DNA of 60,550 nucleotides from Geminicoccaceae bacterium (GTDB taxonomy: Bacteria > Pseudomonadota > Alphaproteobacteria > Geminicoccales > Geminicoccaceae): the NCBI GenBank assembly GCA_025062095.1, contig JANXAZ010000006.1:53016-113565 (forward strand), read 5' to 3'. Under the pieces are notes generated by a model. The model was not told the DNA's origin, ran no database searches, and saw only the letters and a program-made list of their open reading frames with translations. Shown here piece by piece: positions 36,500-45,314 of the stretch (position 1 is its first letter; each line of letters opens with the position of its first letter). Both the position numbers and the translations under genes were made by a program.

Positions 36500-37344
36500 G
36501 ACCATCTCTAAGGGGTCTTCTGCGATCGCACCTTCGGTGGAGTTCTCCCCTGTCCGAGCCTCTCCGTTGGCCCCCGCGGGTCGATCCCGAGACTTCCGGG
36601 CTGCCGCCGGCTCTGTGGCCGGAGCCGCTCGAGCTCGAGCGGCGTGTGCTGCATCGCGACGGCCTCGTGCTCGTCATCGACAAACCCGCGGGTCTCCCGG
36701 TGCACGCGGGCCCCAAGGGCGGCCCCAATCTCGAACAGTTCCTCGACGCCCTGCGCTACGGCTATCCGCGCAAGCCCGCTCTCGCCCACCGGCTCGATCG
36801 CGACACCTCGGGCTGCCTCGTGCTCGGCCGCCATCCCGCGGCCTTGCGCCGTCTGGGGCGCCTGTTCGCCGAAGGCAAGGTGGAAAAGACCTACTGGGCG
36901 GTGGTCGTCGGTGGTCCGCGGGACGACGAAGGGCGCATCGATCTGCCGCTCAAGAAGCGCTCCGAACTGCGCGGCTGGTGGATGAAGGTCGATCCCGAAG
37001 GCCAGCCGGCCGTCACGTTTTGGCGCGTGCTCGGGCGCGGGGAAGGGTTGAGCTGGATCGAGTTCCGCCCCCTCACCGGGCGCACGCACCAGCTGCGCGT
37101 GCACGCCGAGGCGATGGGATGGCCGATCCTCGGCGATCCGGTCTACGGCCGCGACCGCCAGCCGCGCCCGCTGCCGCCGCTGCACCTGCACGCCCGCGCG
37201 ATCGTCCTGCCGCTGCGCGAGGGCAAGCCGCCGATCCGCGTCGAGGCTCCGCCCCCGCCCCACATGCTCGCCGCGCTCGCGGCGTGCGGCTTTCGCCCCG
37301 AACCCGAGACGCCCCCGAGCCGAGCGGCGCAGCCTCGCGCGTGA
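36496..37344 (+). CDS. RluA-family pseudouridine synthase
   Basis: The enzyme isomerises uridine to pseudouridine in rRNA or tRNA. The catalytic aspartate lies in AHRLDRDTSGCLVLG, with VLVIDKPAGLPVHAGPKGG before it and FRPLTGRTHQLRVHAEAMGWPILGDPVYG after it, the three RluA landmarks. There is no ATG or GTG near the expected N-terminus. The TTG at 36496 overlaps the EamA stop as TTGA and is the first usable start. The target site cannot be told from sequence. Confidence 0.86.
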   Translation: MRPSLRGLLRSHLRWSSPLSEPLRWPPRVDPETSGLPPALWPEPLELERRVLHRDGLVLVIDKPAGLPVHAGPKGGPNLEQFLDALRYGYPRKPALAHRLDRDTSGCLVLGRHPAALRRLGRLFAEGKVEKTYWAVVVGGPRDDEGRIDLPLKKRSELRGWWMKVDPEGQPAVTFWRVLGRGEGLSWIEFRPLTGRTHQLRVHAEAMGWPILGDPVYGRDRQPRPLPPLHLHARAIVLPLREGKPPIRVEAPPPPHMLAALAACGFRPEPETPPSRAAQPRA

Positions 37345-37374
37345 CCGCGGATCGCCCGCGTCGCGGTCGCCCCT

Positions 37375-38127
37375 TCAGCCGCGCCCGACGAAGGGCATCT
37401 TGGTCGCCATGATGGTCATGAAGAGCACGTTGCAGTCGAGCGGCAGGCTCGCCATGAAGGCGATCGCGCGGCCGACCTGCTCGACCGGCATCAGAGGCTC
37501 GGGCCGGATCGAGCCGTCGGCCTGGAGCACGCCGTCCTTCATGCGCGCCGCCATCGGCGTTTCGGCGTTGCCGATGTCGATCTGGCCCACCGCGATGTCG
37601 TATTTGCGGCCGTCGAGCGCGGCTTGCCGGGTGAGCCCCGTCACGCTGTGCTTGGTGGCCGTATAAGCGACGGCGTTGGGACGCGGCGCGTAGGCCGAAA
37701 TCGAGCCGTTGTTGATGATCCGCCCCCCGCGCGGATCCTGGTCCTTCATGATCCGGAAGGCCTGCTGCAGGCACAGAAACATCCCGGTCAAATTCGTATC
37801 GACCACCCGCTTCCACTCCGAGAAGGGAAGATCCTCGAGCGGGACCGCGGGAGCGCCGACCCCGGCGTTGTTGAAGAGGAGATCGAGCCGACCGAAACGA
37901 GCCTTGGTCGCCGTGAACAGCGCCTCGACCTGGGCGGGATCGGTGACATCGGTGGGATGCACGAGCGCGACGCTGCCCGCGGGCAGAAGCGCTCGGGTTT
38001 CCTCGAGCTGCTCCCGCCGGCGGCCGGCGAGCACCACGGCCCAGCCTTCGTTCGCCAAGGCGAGCGCCGCTGCCCGTCCGATCCCGCTTCCGGCGCCCGT
38101 CACGAGCGCGACTTTGTGCACCGTCAC
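37375..38127 (-). CDS. SDR-family oxidoreductase
   Basis: The 250-residue NAD(P)-dependent short-chain dehydrogenase has [14 protein letters not shown], a catalytic serine in [12 protein letters not shown] and the YxxxK pair in AYTATKHSV. The GTG at 38125-38127 has a run of six Gs six bases upstream. The substrate is unknown. It diverges from the cytochrome c gene across 211 bases, and its neighbours give no clear pathway. Confidence 0.87.
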   Translation of the reverse strand: MTVHKVALVTGAGSGIGRAAALALANEGWAVVLAGRRREQLEETRALLPAGSVALVHPTDVTDPAQVEALFTATKARFGRLDLLFNNAGVGAPAVPLEDLPFSEWKRVVDTNLTGMFLCLQQAFRIMKDQDPRGGRIINNGSISAYAPRPNAVAYTATKHSVTGLTRQAALDGRKYDIAVGQIDIGNAETPMAARMKDGVLQADGSIRPEPLMPVEQVGRAIAFMASLPLDCNVLFMTIMATKMPFVGRG

Positions 38128-38338
38128 GATCGTCCCCCCTTCTGCGAGCCTTCCCGTCCGCGCTTGTAGCCGCATCCCCCGAACCGACCCAAGAGCGCGC
38201 CCTCGCGACGGCCCTGCGCGAAGCGGTGGCCTCCGGCCGCGGCCCGTTGCCGCGGCGGGGATCTGCCGTTGGCGGACGAGCGCACAGACGCTAAGTGGCC
38301 ATCCACGGGGGACGGAGTCCCGGCTGGAGGCTGATCGA

Positions 38339-38734
38339 ATGAGGAAAGTCGTCCTTGCCACCGCGTTGTTGCTCGCGGGCGGCGCTTTTGCGGAACTGTC
38401 GGCTCAAGAGCGGGGCAAAGGCGGCGACCCCGAGCGCGGCAAGACGGTGGCCCGCCAGTGCGTCGCCTGTCACCATCTCGACAAGCCCGACGCCAAGCCC
38501 ACGGGGCCGAGCTTGCTCGGCGTCTGGGGCCGCGCGGCCGGCACCGATCCGCAGTACGCCGCCAAATACGGTCCCGGCATCAAGGAATCGGGCGTCGTCT
38601 GGGACAACGAGGAGATTCTCGACAAGTACCTCGAAAACCCGCAGAGCGTGATCAAGGGTTCGCGCATGGCCTTCCGCCTCGCCGATCCCCAGAAGCGGGC
38701 CGACGTGATCGCCTATCTCAAGACCCTCAAGTGA
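38339..38734 (+). CDS. Class I c-type cytochrome
   Basis: The 131-residue precursor has a signal peptide ([19 protein letters not shown]) and a single CVACH heme-binding motif near residue 40. The later methionine in KGSRMAF is the likely sixth ligand. [14 protein letters not shown] and YAAKYGPGI match the cytochrome c2 or c550 type used in periplasmic electron transfer. GGAGG lies eight bases before the ATG. A strong intrinsic terminator follows at 38763, so it is probably a single-gene transcript. Confidence 0.92.
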   Translation: MRKVVLATALLLAGGAFAELSAQERGKGGDPERGKTVARQCVACHHLDKPDAKPTGPSLLGVWGRAAGTDPQYAAKYGPGIKESGVVWDNEEILDKYLENPQSVIKGSRMAFRLADPQKRADVIAYLKTLK

Positions 38735-38762
38735 TCGGCTGAAGACCGATCCGGAAAGGAAG

Positions 38763-38795
38763 CGGCCGGGGGCCCCAGGGCGCCCGGCCGTTTTC
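38763..38795 (+). terminator. Intrinsic terminator after the cytochrome c gene
   Basis: CGGCCGGG (38763-38770) pairs with CCCGGCCG (38783-38790) around a GC-rich 12-base loop, followed at once by TTTTC. The stem and T-run lie 28 bases past the cytochrome stop codon. It is the clearest rho-independent terminator in the window. Confidence 0.75.
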
Positions 38796-38874
38796 GTTCG
38801 TGCCGGCTTGCGGGGTCGACCGCGCGTGCTACAGACGAACCGATAAGCACGATCGTTGGCAGGGAGGCCGCCCC

Positions 38875-39843
38875 ATGCAGCTCAGCCGCGAGGAGTTGTT
38901 GCACGCCTACCGACAGATGCGCACGATCCGCGCTTTCGAGGATCGCGTCCACGAGGAATTCCAAGCCGGCAACATCCCGGGCTTCGTCCATCTCTACGCC
39001 GGCGAGGAGGCCTGTGCGGTGGGCTTTTGCATCCACCTCAAGGAAGGCGATTACATCGCCTCGACGCATCGCGGTCACGGTCATTGCATCGCCAAGGGAT
39101 GCGACGTACGCGCCATGATGGCCGAGATCTTCGGCAAGAAGTCCGGTCTGTGCGGCGGCAAGGGCGGCTCGATGCACATCGCCGACCTCGAGAGAGGGAT
39201 GATGGGCGCCAACGGTATCGTGGGCGGTGGACCGCCTCTCGTCTGCGGAGCGGCGCTGACCGCCAAGACCCTCAAGACCGGCGGGGTGGCGATCGCCTTC
39301 GTGGGCGACGGCGGCTCCAACCAAGGGACCACGCTCGAATCCTACAATCTCGCCAAGGTCTGGAATCTCCCGGCCATCTTCGTCATCGAGGACAACGGTT
39401 ACGCCGAGTCCACCGCATCCTCTTGGGCCGTGGCGGGAAGCCAGGTGGGAAGGGCGGCGGGCTTCGGCATGCCCGGTTACGAGGTCGACGGCCACGACTT
39501 CTTCGCGGTGTACGCGATCGCGCGCGAGGTCGTCGAGCGCGCCCGCATGGGCGGCGGGCCCTCGCTCGTCCACGTCCGCTTCGCGCGCTATTACGGGCAC
39601 TTCGAGGGCGACGCGATGACGTACCGCGGCAAAGACGAAGTGCCGCGGCTGATGGCCGAGCGCGACTGTCTCAAATTGTTCCGCGAGCGCGTGCTCGAGG
39701 CGGCACTTCTCGATGCCGCCGAACTCGATCGCATCGATCACGAGGTGGCCGAGCTCATCGATCGGGCGACGGCCGAGGCCAAGGCGGCACCGATGCCGAC
39801 CGAGGCCGATCTGCTCACCGACGTCTACGTTTCCTACTCCTGA
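38875..39843 (+). CDS. Thiamine-diphosphate dehydrogenase E1 alpha subunit (acetoin/pyruvate type)
   Basis: The 322-residue protein is an E1 alpha of the AcoA/PdhA group. The thiamine diphosphate motif begins at GDGGSNQGTTLE and ends near EDN. FVHLYAGEEACAVG, STHRGHGHCIAKG and GKKSGLCGGKGGSMHI are the other family blocks. With the next two genes it forms an acetoin- or pyruvate-cleaving complex. The GGG in the last block is common in acetoin dehydrogenases, which favours AcoA. AGGGAGG lies seven bases before the ATG. Confidence 0.88.
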   Translation: MQLSREELLHAYRQMRTIRAFEDRVHEEFQAGNIPGFVHLYAGEEACAVGFCIHLKEGDYIASTHRGHGHCIAKGCDVRAMMAEIFGKKSGLCGGKGGSMHIADLERGMMGANGIVGGGPPLVCGAALTAKTLKTGGVAIAFVGDGGSNQGTTLESYNLAKVWNLPAIFVIEDNGYAESTASSWAVAGSQVGRAAGFGMPGYEVDGHDFFAVYAIAREVVERARMGGGPSLVHVRFARYYGHFEGDAMTYRGKDEVPRLMAERDCLKLFRERVLEAALLDAAELDRIDHEVAELIDRATAEAKAAPMPTEADLLTDVYVSYS

Positions 39844-39878
39844 TCGTACCCGCGACGGCCGAGACCGGGGAGGCGAGC

Positions 39879-40892
39879 ATGCCCAAGAAGACCTATCGCC
39901 AGGCCATCAACGAGGCGCTGCGGCAAGAGATGGAGCGCGATCCGCGCGTCATTCTCATGGGCGAAGACGTCGCCGGCGGGATGGGCTCGCCGGGCGAGGA
40001 CGACGCCTGGGGCGGCCCGCTCGGCGTGACCAAGGGTCTCATGCCGCGCTTCGGCCGCGAGCGGGTGCTCGATACACCGATCACCGAGAGCGCGTTCATC
40101 GGCGCCGCGGTCGGAGCGGCGGTGACCGGCTTGCGGCCGGTGGCCGAGCTCATGTTCGTCGACTTCTTCGGCGTCTGCTTCGACCAGATCTTCAATCAAG
40201 CCGCCAAGTTTCGCTACATGTTCGGCGGCAAGGCCCGAACCCCGCTCGTCATCCGCACGATGTACGGCGCCGGCTTCCGCGCGGCGAGCCAGCACAGTCA
40301 GTGCCTTTATTCGATCTTCACCCACATCCCGGGCCTCAAGGTCGTCCTTCCCTCCAACGCTTACGAGGCCAAAGGTCTTCTCATCCAAGCGATCCGCGAC
40401 GACGATCCTGTCATATTCTTCGAACACAAGGCGATGTACGACGAAGAAGCGGAGGTCCCCGACGAGCCCTACACCATCCCCTTCGGCGAGGCCAACGTCA
40501 CGCGGGAAGGCGGTGACGCGACGATCATCGCCATGGGTCGGATGGTCAACTTCGCCAACCAGGTCGCCGACGAGCTCGCCAAAGAGAACATCGGCGTCAC
40601 CGTGGTCGACATCCGAACGACCTCGCCCCTCGACAAGGAGACCATCCTCGAGACCGCGGCCGAGACCGGACGGGTCGTCGTCGTCGACGAGTCGCACCCG
40701 CGCTGCAGCGTGGCTACCGACATCGCCGCGCTCGTCGCGCAAGAAGCGTTCGAGCATCTCGAGGCGCCCGTGAAGATGGTCACTGCGCCGCACGCACCGG
40801 TTCCCTTCTCGCCGGCGCTCGAGGATCTCTACATCCCCTCGCCGGCGCGCATCCGGCGAGCCGTGCAGGAAGTGCTGGCCTTCGGGCGCTGA
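39879..40892 (+). CDS. Thiamine-diphosphate dehydrogenase E1 beta subunit (acetoin/pyruvate type)
   Basis: The 337-residue partner of the preceding subunit starts KKTYRQAINEALRQEM and has ILMGEDVAGG, TPITESAFIGAAVGAA, ASQHSQCLYSIFTHIPGLKVVLPSN and VVDIRTTSPLDKETI. The GEDV and TPITE segments surround the cofactor and the histidine pair. It starts 36 bases after the alpha gene with GGGGAGG upstream. The subunits together decarboxylate the oxo substrate and pass the acyl group to the lipoyl domain encoded next. Confidence 0.9.
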   Translation: MPKKTYRQAINEALRQEMERDPRVILMGEDVAGGMGSPGEDDAWGGPLGVTKGLMPRFGRERVLDTPITESAFIGAAVGAAVTGLRPVAELMFVDFFGVCFDQIFNQAAKFRYMFGGKARTPLVIRTMYGAGFRAASQHSQCLYSIFTHIPGLKVVLPSNAYEAKGLLIQAIRDDDPVIFFEHKAMYDEEAEVPDEPYTIPFGEANVTREGGDATIIAMGRMVNFANQVADELAKENIGVTVVDIRTTSPLDKETILETAAETGRVVVVDESHPRCSVATDIAALVAQEAFEHLEAPVKMVTAPHAPVPFSPALEDLYIPSPARIRRAVQEVLAFGR

Positions 40893-40932
40893 GGGCGCTG
40901 CGAGGTCGCAGGCGGAACCCGGGAGAACGACG

Positions 40933-42126
40933 GTGGCCGAGATCACAGCCGTCGTCATGCCGAAATGGGGCCTCTCCATGCAGGAGGGACTCCTCGCCGC
41001 CTGGTACGTGGCCGAGGGCGAGCGGGTCGAGAAGGGGCGCGAGCTGTGCGATATCGAGACCTCCAAGATCGCCAACGTCCTCGAGAGCCCGGCCTCGGGA
41101 GTGGTGCGGCGCATCCTCGTGCCGGCCGGGAGCACGGTCCCCGTGGGCGCGCTCCTCGCCGTGCTCGCCGCCCCCGAGGTCGAGGACCCGGCGATCGACG
41201 CCTTCGTCGCGGAGTTCCGCGCGCGGAGCGCGGAGACGACCGTGCGCGCAGGGGAAGAGCCGCGTCCTCGCTTCGTCGAGGTGGAGGGAGGGCGGATCCG
41301 CCTTCTCGAGCTCGGCACGGGCGAGCCTCCGGTTCTCTTCCTGCACGGCTTCGGCGGCGATCTCGAAAATTGGATGTTCAACCAACCCGAGCTCGCGTGC
41401 GCGCGGCGGACGTTCGCCCTCGACCTTCCGGGACACGGCGGCTCGAGCAAGGTCGTGAGCGACGGATCGATCCCGGGGCTCGCGCGCGCGGTGCTGGCCG
41501 CGATGGACGCGCTCGCGATCGCGCGCGCCCATCTCGTGGGCCATTCGCTGGGTGGGGCGATCGCGCTCGCCATCGCCCTCGATCGGCCCGAGCGGGTCGC
41601 CTCGCTCGCCCTTCTCGCCCCGGTCGGTCTCGGGCCCGAGATCGCGAAAGAGTACATCGAAGGGTTCCTCGCCGCGACGCGCGCACGACGCCTGCGCCCG
41701 GTCCTCGAGATGCTCGTTCACGACCCGAAGCTCGTGACCGCGGAGATGGTCGAGAACGTGCTGCGGGCGAAGCGACTGGACGGCGCTCGGAGCGCCCTCG
41801 AGACGATCGCCGCCGCCTGTTTCGAAGGCGATCGCCAACGCTGGCAGGTGCGCGCTCGGCTCGCCGAGCTGCGCTGTCCGACGACGATCGTCTGGGGCGA
41901 AGACGACCGCATCCTGCCGGTCGCACACAGCCGGGATCTGCCGGGATCGATCGCCGTCCATCGGCTGCCCGGCGCCGGGCATCTCGTGCACATGGAAAAG
42001 GCGGCCGAGGTCAACGCGCTCCTGGAGGACTTTCTCGGCGGGCCCGGCCGAGCCGCCACTGAGCTCGGGATCGGCGAAGCGACGATCGACCCTAGCGCAG
42101 CGCCGCGGGTCGACCGAGACCGGTGA
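40933..42126 (+). CDS. acoC: Lipoyl domain fused to an alpha/beta hydrolase (AcoC-like)
   Basis: The N-terminal 80 residues are a biotinyl/lipoyl domain with the modified lysine K45 in DIETSKIAN. Residues from about 115 form an alpha/beta hydrolase with LFLHGFGG, nucleophile S205 in VGHSLGGA, an acid in WGEDDRILP and a histidine in GAGHLVHMEK. There is no peripheral-subunit-binding or HxxxD acyltransferase domain. This fusion is the E2-like component of acetoin dehydrogenase operons. No E3 (lipoamide dehydrogenase) gene follows, so one must be shared from elsewhere. GTG start; the 3' end overlaps the convergent gene by 35 bases. Confidence 0.85.
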   Translation: MAEITAVVMPKWGLSMQEGLLAAWYVAEGERVEKGRELCDIETSKIANVLESPASGVVRRILVPAGSTVPVGALLAVLAAPEVEDPAIDAFVAEFRARSAETTVRAGEEPRPRFVEVEGGRIRLLELGTGEPPVLFLHGFGGDLENWMFNQPELACARRTFALDLPGHGGSSKVVSDGSIPGLARAVLAAMDALAIARAHLVGHSLGGAIALAIALDRPERVASLALLAPVGLGPEIAKEYIEGFLAATRARRLRPVLEMLVHDPKLVTAEMVENVLRAKRLDGARSALETIAAACFEGDRQRWQVRARLAELRCPTTIVWGEDDRILPVAHSRDLPGSIAVHRLPGAGHLVHMEKAAEVNALLEDFLGGPGRAATELGIGEATIDPSAAPRVDRDR

Positions 42127-42952
42127 GCTCGGCTGCGGGCAGGGCGCTCACCACGGCATACGAGAATTCGCGGTCCTGCCACGCCAGGCGCGCGCCGCCC
42201 GCGAGCCGGGTCAAGAGATCGTTGCCCGGGTCCTCGCTGTGCGCGTCGCGTCGCGGCATGAAATACAGGGACACGGTCTCGCCGCCGCGCCGAAAGAGGA
42301 CGACCCCCGCGGTCTTTCCGTCGAGCGTCTCGAGCCGCGCCCCCACGAGCTCGAACTCCGAAGGAGCGGGGAGCTCCGGCACCGCACCGCCGAGGCCGGC
42401 GGTGAGCCAATCGCGCACCGCCGCGCGGTCGCCGCTGCGCAACTCCCGGGTGGCTTCTCCCGACGAACGCCCGACCGCCACCGAGGGGGCGGAGGCGCCG
42501 CCGGATCGCTCGAGGAGCCAAAAGCCGAGCTGAAAGGTCAAACCGGCGCTCGCCGCGAAGAGCGCGAGCCCGACGAGGCGGCCGGTGCGGCGCTGGCGGG
42601 GGTTCGCGGCTTCGGCCGGCCGCGGCGGGGCGGCGCTCGATCCGGCCGGAGGAAGAGCGGCGAGAGACGGCGGGCTCGGCGGAGGCAGAGAGCGCACCGC
42701 CGCCACGGGATCGGGCAGGGCGCCTTCGCCGCTTTTCACGAGATCGAGTTCGAGCGCGGCCCAGACGGATTCGCACCGCTGCAGCGTCCGCAACCGCAGG
42801 GCGAGATCACGCTCGAACTGGCGCAGCCGCTCGAACCGTGCCCGGCACACGAGACACCCCGCGAGATGACGGCGGAGGATCGCCGTTCGGCCGCGCCCGA
42901 GCCTCCCGTCCAAAAAGGCCTCGAGATAGCGTTCGAGGTCCGAGCACTGCAT
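42092..42952 (-). CDS. Anti-sigma-factor-like transmembrane zinc-finger protein
   Basis: The 286-residue protein has an N-terminal zf-HC2-type motif (HLAGCLVC at about residues 28-35), a proline-rich linker, one membrane segment (about 127-150, LVGLALFAASAGLTFQLGFWLL) and a periplasmic domain. This is the plan of membrane anti-sigma factors. No ECF sigma gene is adjacent; the bases upstream are noncoding and an EF-G paralogue follows. The ATG at 42950-42952 has AGGGGG upstream. Function is inferred from architecture only. Confidence 0.75.
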   Translation of the reverse strand: MQCSDLERYLEAFLDGRLGRGRTAILRRHLAGCLVCRARFERLRQFERDLALRLRTLQRCESVWAALELDLVKSGEGALPDPVAAVRSLPPPSPPSLAALPPAGSSAAPPRPAEAANPRQRRTGRLVGLALFAASAGLTFQLGFWLLERSGGASAPSVAVGRSSGEATRELRSGDRAAVRDWLTAGLGGAVPELPAPSEFELVGARLETLDGKTAGVVLFRRGGETVSLYFMPRRDAHSEDPGNDLLTRLAGGARLAWQDREFSYAVVSALPAAELTGLGRPAALR

Positions 42953-43232
42953 GTCCGACCCCCTGCGCCCGATGCGCCCGCGTCGATCCACGCGAATCCC
43001 GATCGACGTCCGTCGCGGTCGCTCGAGCGGGTGACCTCCCAAACCTAGTGTCTCGCGAATCGTCGCCGGGTGCAATCGCTCTCGCGCGGCCGGGACCGCC
43101 CTTCCGCCGCATCGCCGCGTTCGCGGTGGACAAGGACCCGGGCGCGCACGAACATGTCACCGAACCGTCTGCGAACCGTCGCGGCGAGCGCGGCGGGCGC
43201 GCCGGGCGAACAGACGTTGCGGAGGCGAGCGC

Positions 43233-45266
43233 ATGGACGCGGGCGACACCAAGCGGAACGTAGCCCTGGTCGGTCCCAACGGGGCCGGCAAGACCACCTT
43301 GTTCGAGAGTCTCCTGTTCGTGAGCGGAGCGATCTCGCGCAAGGGACGGGTCATGGACCGCAACACGGTCGGTGACGCGAGCCCGGAAGCGCGCGAGCGG
43401 CAGATGAGCACCGAAGTCAGCGCGGCGACGTTGCGCAGCCACGGGCTCGAGATCACCTTGCTCGACTGCCCGGGCTCGGTCGAATTCGCCCAAGAAGCCC
43501 GCGCGGCGCTCATGGGCGTCGATCTCGCTCTGGTCGTGGTCGAACCGCTGCTCGAGCGAATGATCGGAGTGGCGCCGCTTCTCCACTTTCTGGACACTCA
43601 CGCCATCCCCCACATGGTCTTCATCAACAAGATGGACCGTTCGGAGGTCCGCTACCGCGATCTCTTGGATGCGCTGCGCAAGCTCAGCGCACGTCCGATC
43701 GTCCCGCACCAGTACGCGATCGGCCGGGGCGAATCGCTCGTCGGCTACGTCGACCTCGTCACCGAGCAGGCCTACGCCTACAAAAAAGGCGGTCCTTCCG
43801 ATCGCATTCCGCTGCCCGAAGAGTATCGCGAGCGCGAGCAGGCCGCGCGCCGAGCGATGCTCGAAACACTCGCCGATTTCGACGACGATCTGTTGGAAAA
43901 GCTCCTGGAGGACGCCGAGCCGCCCGCCGAGCAGATCCTCGAGGATCTGCGCAAGACGCTCAAGGCCGATCAAGTCGTGCCGGTCTTCATGGGCGTCGCG
44001 GAGCACGACATGGGCTCGCGTCGTCTCCTCGAGGCCCTCGCCGCCGAAACACCGCCGCCCTCGGCGCGCGCCGCCGCGCTCGGGATCGCCGCCGAAGGTC
44101 CCGCTCTCGCCCAAGTCCTCAAGAACTGGTACCTGCCGCACACGGGCAAGCTGTCGCTGGTGCGCGTCTGGCGCGGCACGATCGAAGAGGGCATGCAGCT
44201 CGGCGGCATGCGCGTGGGCGGGGTCTATCGCCTCCTCGGCCAGCAGTTGGAACCGATCGGCAAGGCCTCGGCCGGGAGCATCGTAGCGCTCGCGCGGATG
44301 GAGGAAGCGCGCACGGGGCAGGTATTGACCAACGGTGCTCAGCCCGAGCCGCGCTTGCCGACCGCGGCCCCTCTTCCGCCTCTGTTCGCTTATGCCATCG
44401 CCGCCGCCAATCGCAACGACGAGGTCAAACTGTCGGCCGCGCTCGCCAAGCTCACCGACGAAGATCCCTCGCTGCGGGTCGAACAGGACCCGGAGATGCA
44501 CCAGACCCTCTTGTGGGGCCAGGGCGAGATGCACCTCAAGGTCGCCCTCGACCGCATGCGCAACAAGTACAAGATCGAAGTCGAATCGCGGGTGCCGCGT
44601 ACGCCTTACCGCGAGACCATTCGCAAGTCGACCCACGCTCACGGACGGCACAAGAAACAGACCGGCGGCCACGGACAGTTCGGTGACGTCAAGATCCAGA
44701 TCGAACCCCTGCCGCGCGGCGCCGGCTTCCGTTTCGAGAACAAGGTCGTCGGTGGCGCCGTCCCCAAACAGTTCATCCCCGCTGTCGAAGAAGGAGCCAA
44801 AGAATATCTGCACAAAGGACCGCTGGGCTTTCCGGTCGTCGACGTGGCGATCACGCTCTACGACGGTCAGTACCACAGCGTCGACAGCAACGAACTGAGC
44901 TTCAAGCTGGCCACCGCCCTCGCACTCAAAGAAGGGCTGCCGAAATGTCAGCCGATTCTGCTCGAGCCGATCTTGGCAGTGACGATCTCGGTGCCCTCGG
45001 ATTACACCTCCAAAGCCCTACAACTGGTGACCCAGAAGCGCGGTCAGATCTTGGGCTACGAGGCCAAGGAGGGCTGGCCCGGTTGGGACGCGATCCGGGC
45101 CCACATCCCTCAGGGCGAGATGCACGATCTCATCGTCCAGCTCCGCTCGCTCTCCCAGGGTACCGGCTTCTTCGAGTGGACCTTCGACCATCTCCAAGAG
45201 GTGCCCGAGCGGCTCGCCCAGACGATCGTCGAAAAGTACCGCGAGGAGGCGGCCACCGCCCATTGA
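43233..45266 (+). CDS. Elongation factor G-like translational GTPase
   Basis: The 677-residue protein has the five-domain EF-G layout but differs from canonical FusA. The P-loop is GPNGAGKTT (14-22), the G3 motif is DCPG and the G4 motif is NKMD. Domain IV contains HGRHKKQTGGHGQFGDV and the tail has the usual EF-G domain V. It matches the EF-G-like paralogue (fusA2-type) common in alphaproteobacteria, with an unclear role in translation, stress or recycling. No ribosomal-protein or tuf genes are nearby, so it is unlikely to be the housekeeping EF-G. Confidence 0.87.
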   Translation: MDAGDTKRNVALVGPNGAGKTTLFESLLFVSGAISRKGRVMDRNTVGDASPEARERQMSTEVSAATLRSHGLEITLLDCPGSVEFAQEARAALMGVDLALVVVEPLLERMIGVAPLLHFLDTHAIPHMVFINKMDRSEVRYRDLLDALRKLSARPIVPHQYAIGRGESLVGYVDLVTEQAYAYKKGGPSDRIPLPEEYREREQAARRAMLETLADFDDDLLEKLLEDAEPPAEQILEDLRKTLKADQVVPVFMGVAEHDMGSRRLLEALAAETPPPSARAAALGIAAEGPALAQVLKNWYLPHTGKLSLVRVWRGTIEEGMQLGGMRVGGVYRLLGQQLEPIGKASAGSIVALARMEEARTGQVLTNGAQPEPRLPTAAPLPPLFAYAIAAANRNDEVKLSAALAKLTDEDPSLRVEQDPEMHQTLLWGQGEMHLKVALDRMRNKYKIEVESRVPRTPYRETIRKSTHAHGRHKKQTGGHGQFGDVKIQIEPLPRGAGFRFENKVVGGAVPKQFIPAVEEGAKEYLHKGPLGFPVVDVAITLYDGQYHSVDSNELSFKLATALALKEGLPKCQPILLEPILAVTISVPSDYTSKALQLVTQKRGQILGYEAKEGWPGWDAIRAHIPQGEMHDLIVQLRSLSQGTGFFEWTFDHLQEVPERLAQTIVEKYREEAATAH

Positions 45267-45314
45267 GCGCGGAGCCGCGTAGCAAAACTTCCGCGCCCGT
45301 GCCGAAAGCAGAGC

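Noticed and set aside
37343-37368. Inverted repeat GACCGCG/CGCGGTC between the RluA and SDR genes, considered as a terminator
   Set aside because: The stem is only seven bases, the loop is long, and no T-run follows on either strand.
42838-43263. Plus-strand open frame between the anti-sigma-like gene and the EF-G paralogue, considered as the missing sigma factor
   Set aside because: It contains no sigma-70 region 2 or 4 motifs and is a low-complexity Arg/Ala/Pro sequence, partly antisense to the anti-sigma gene.
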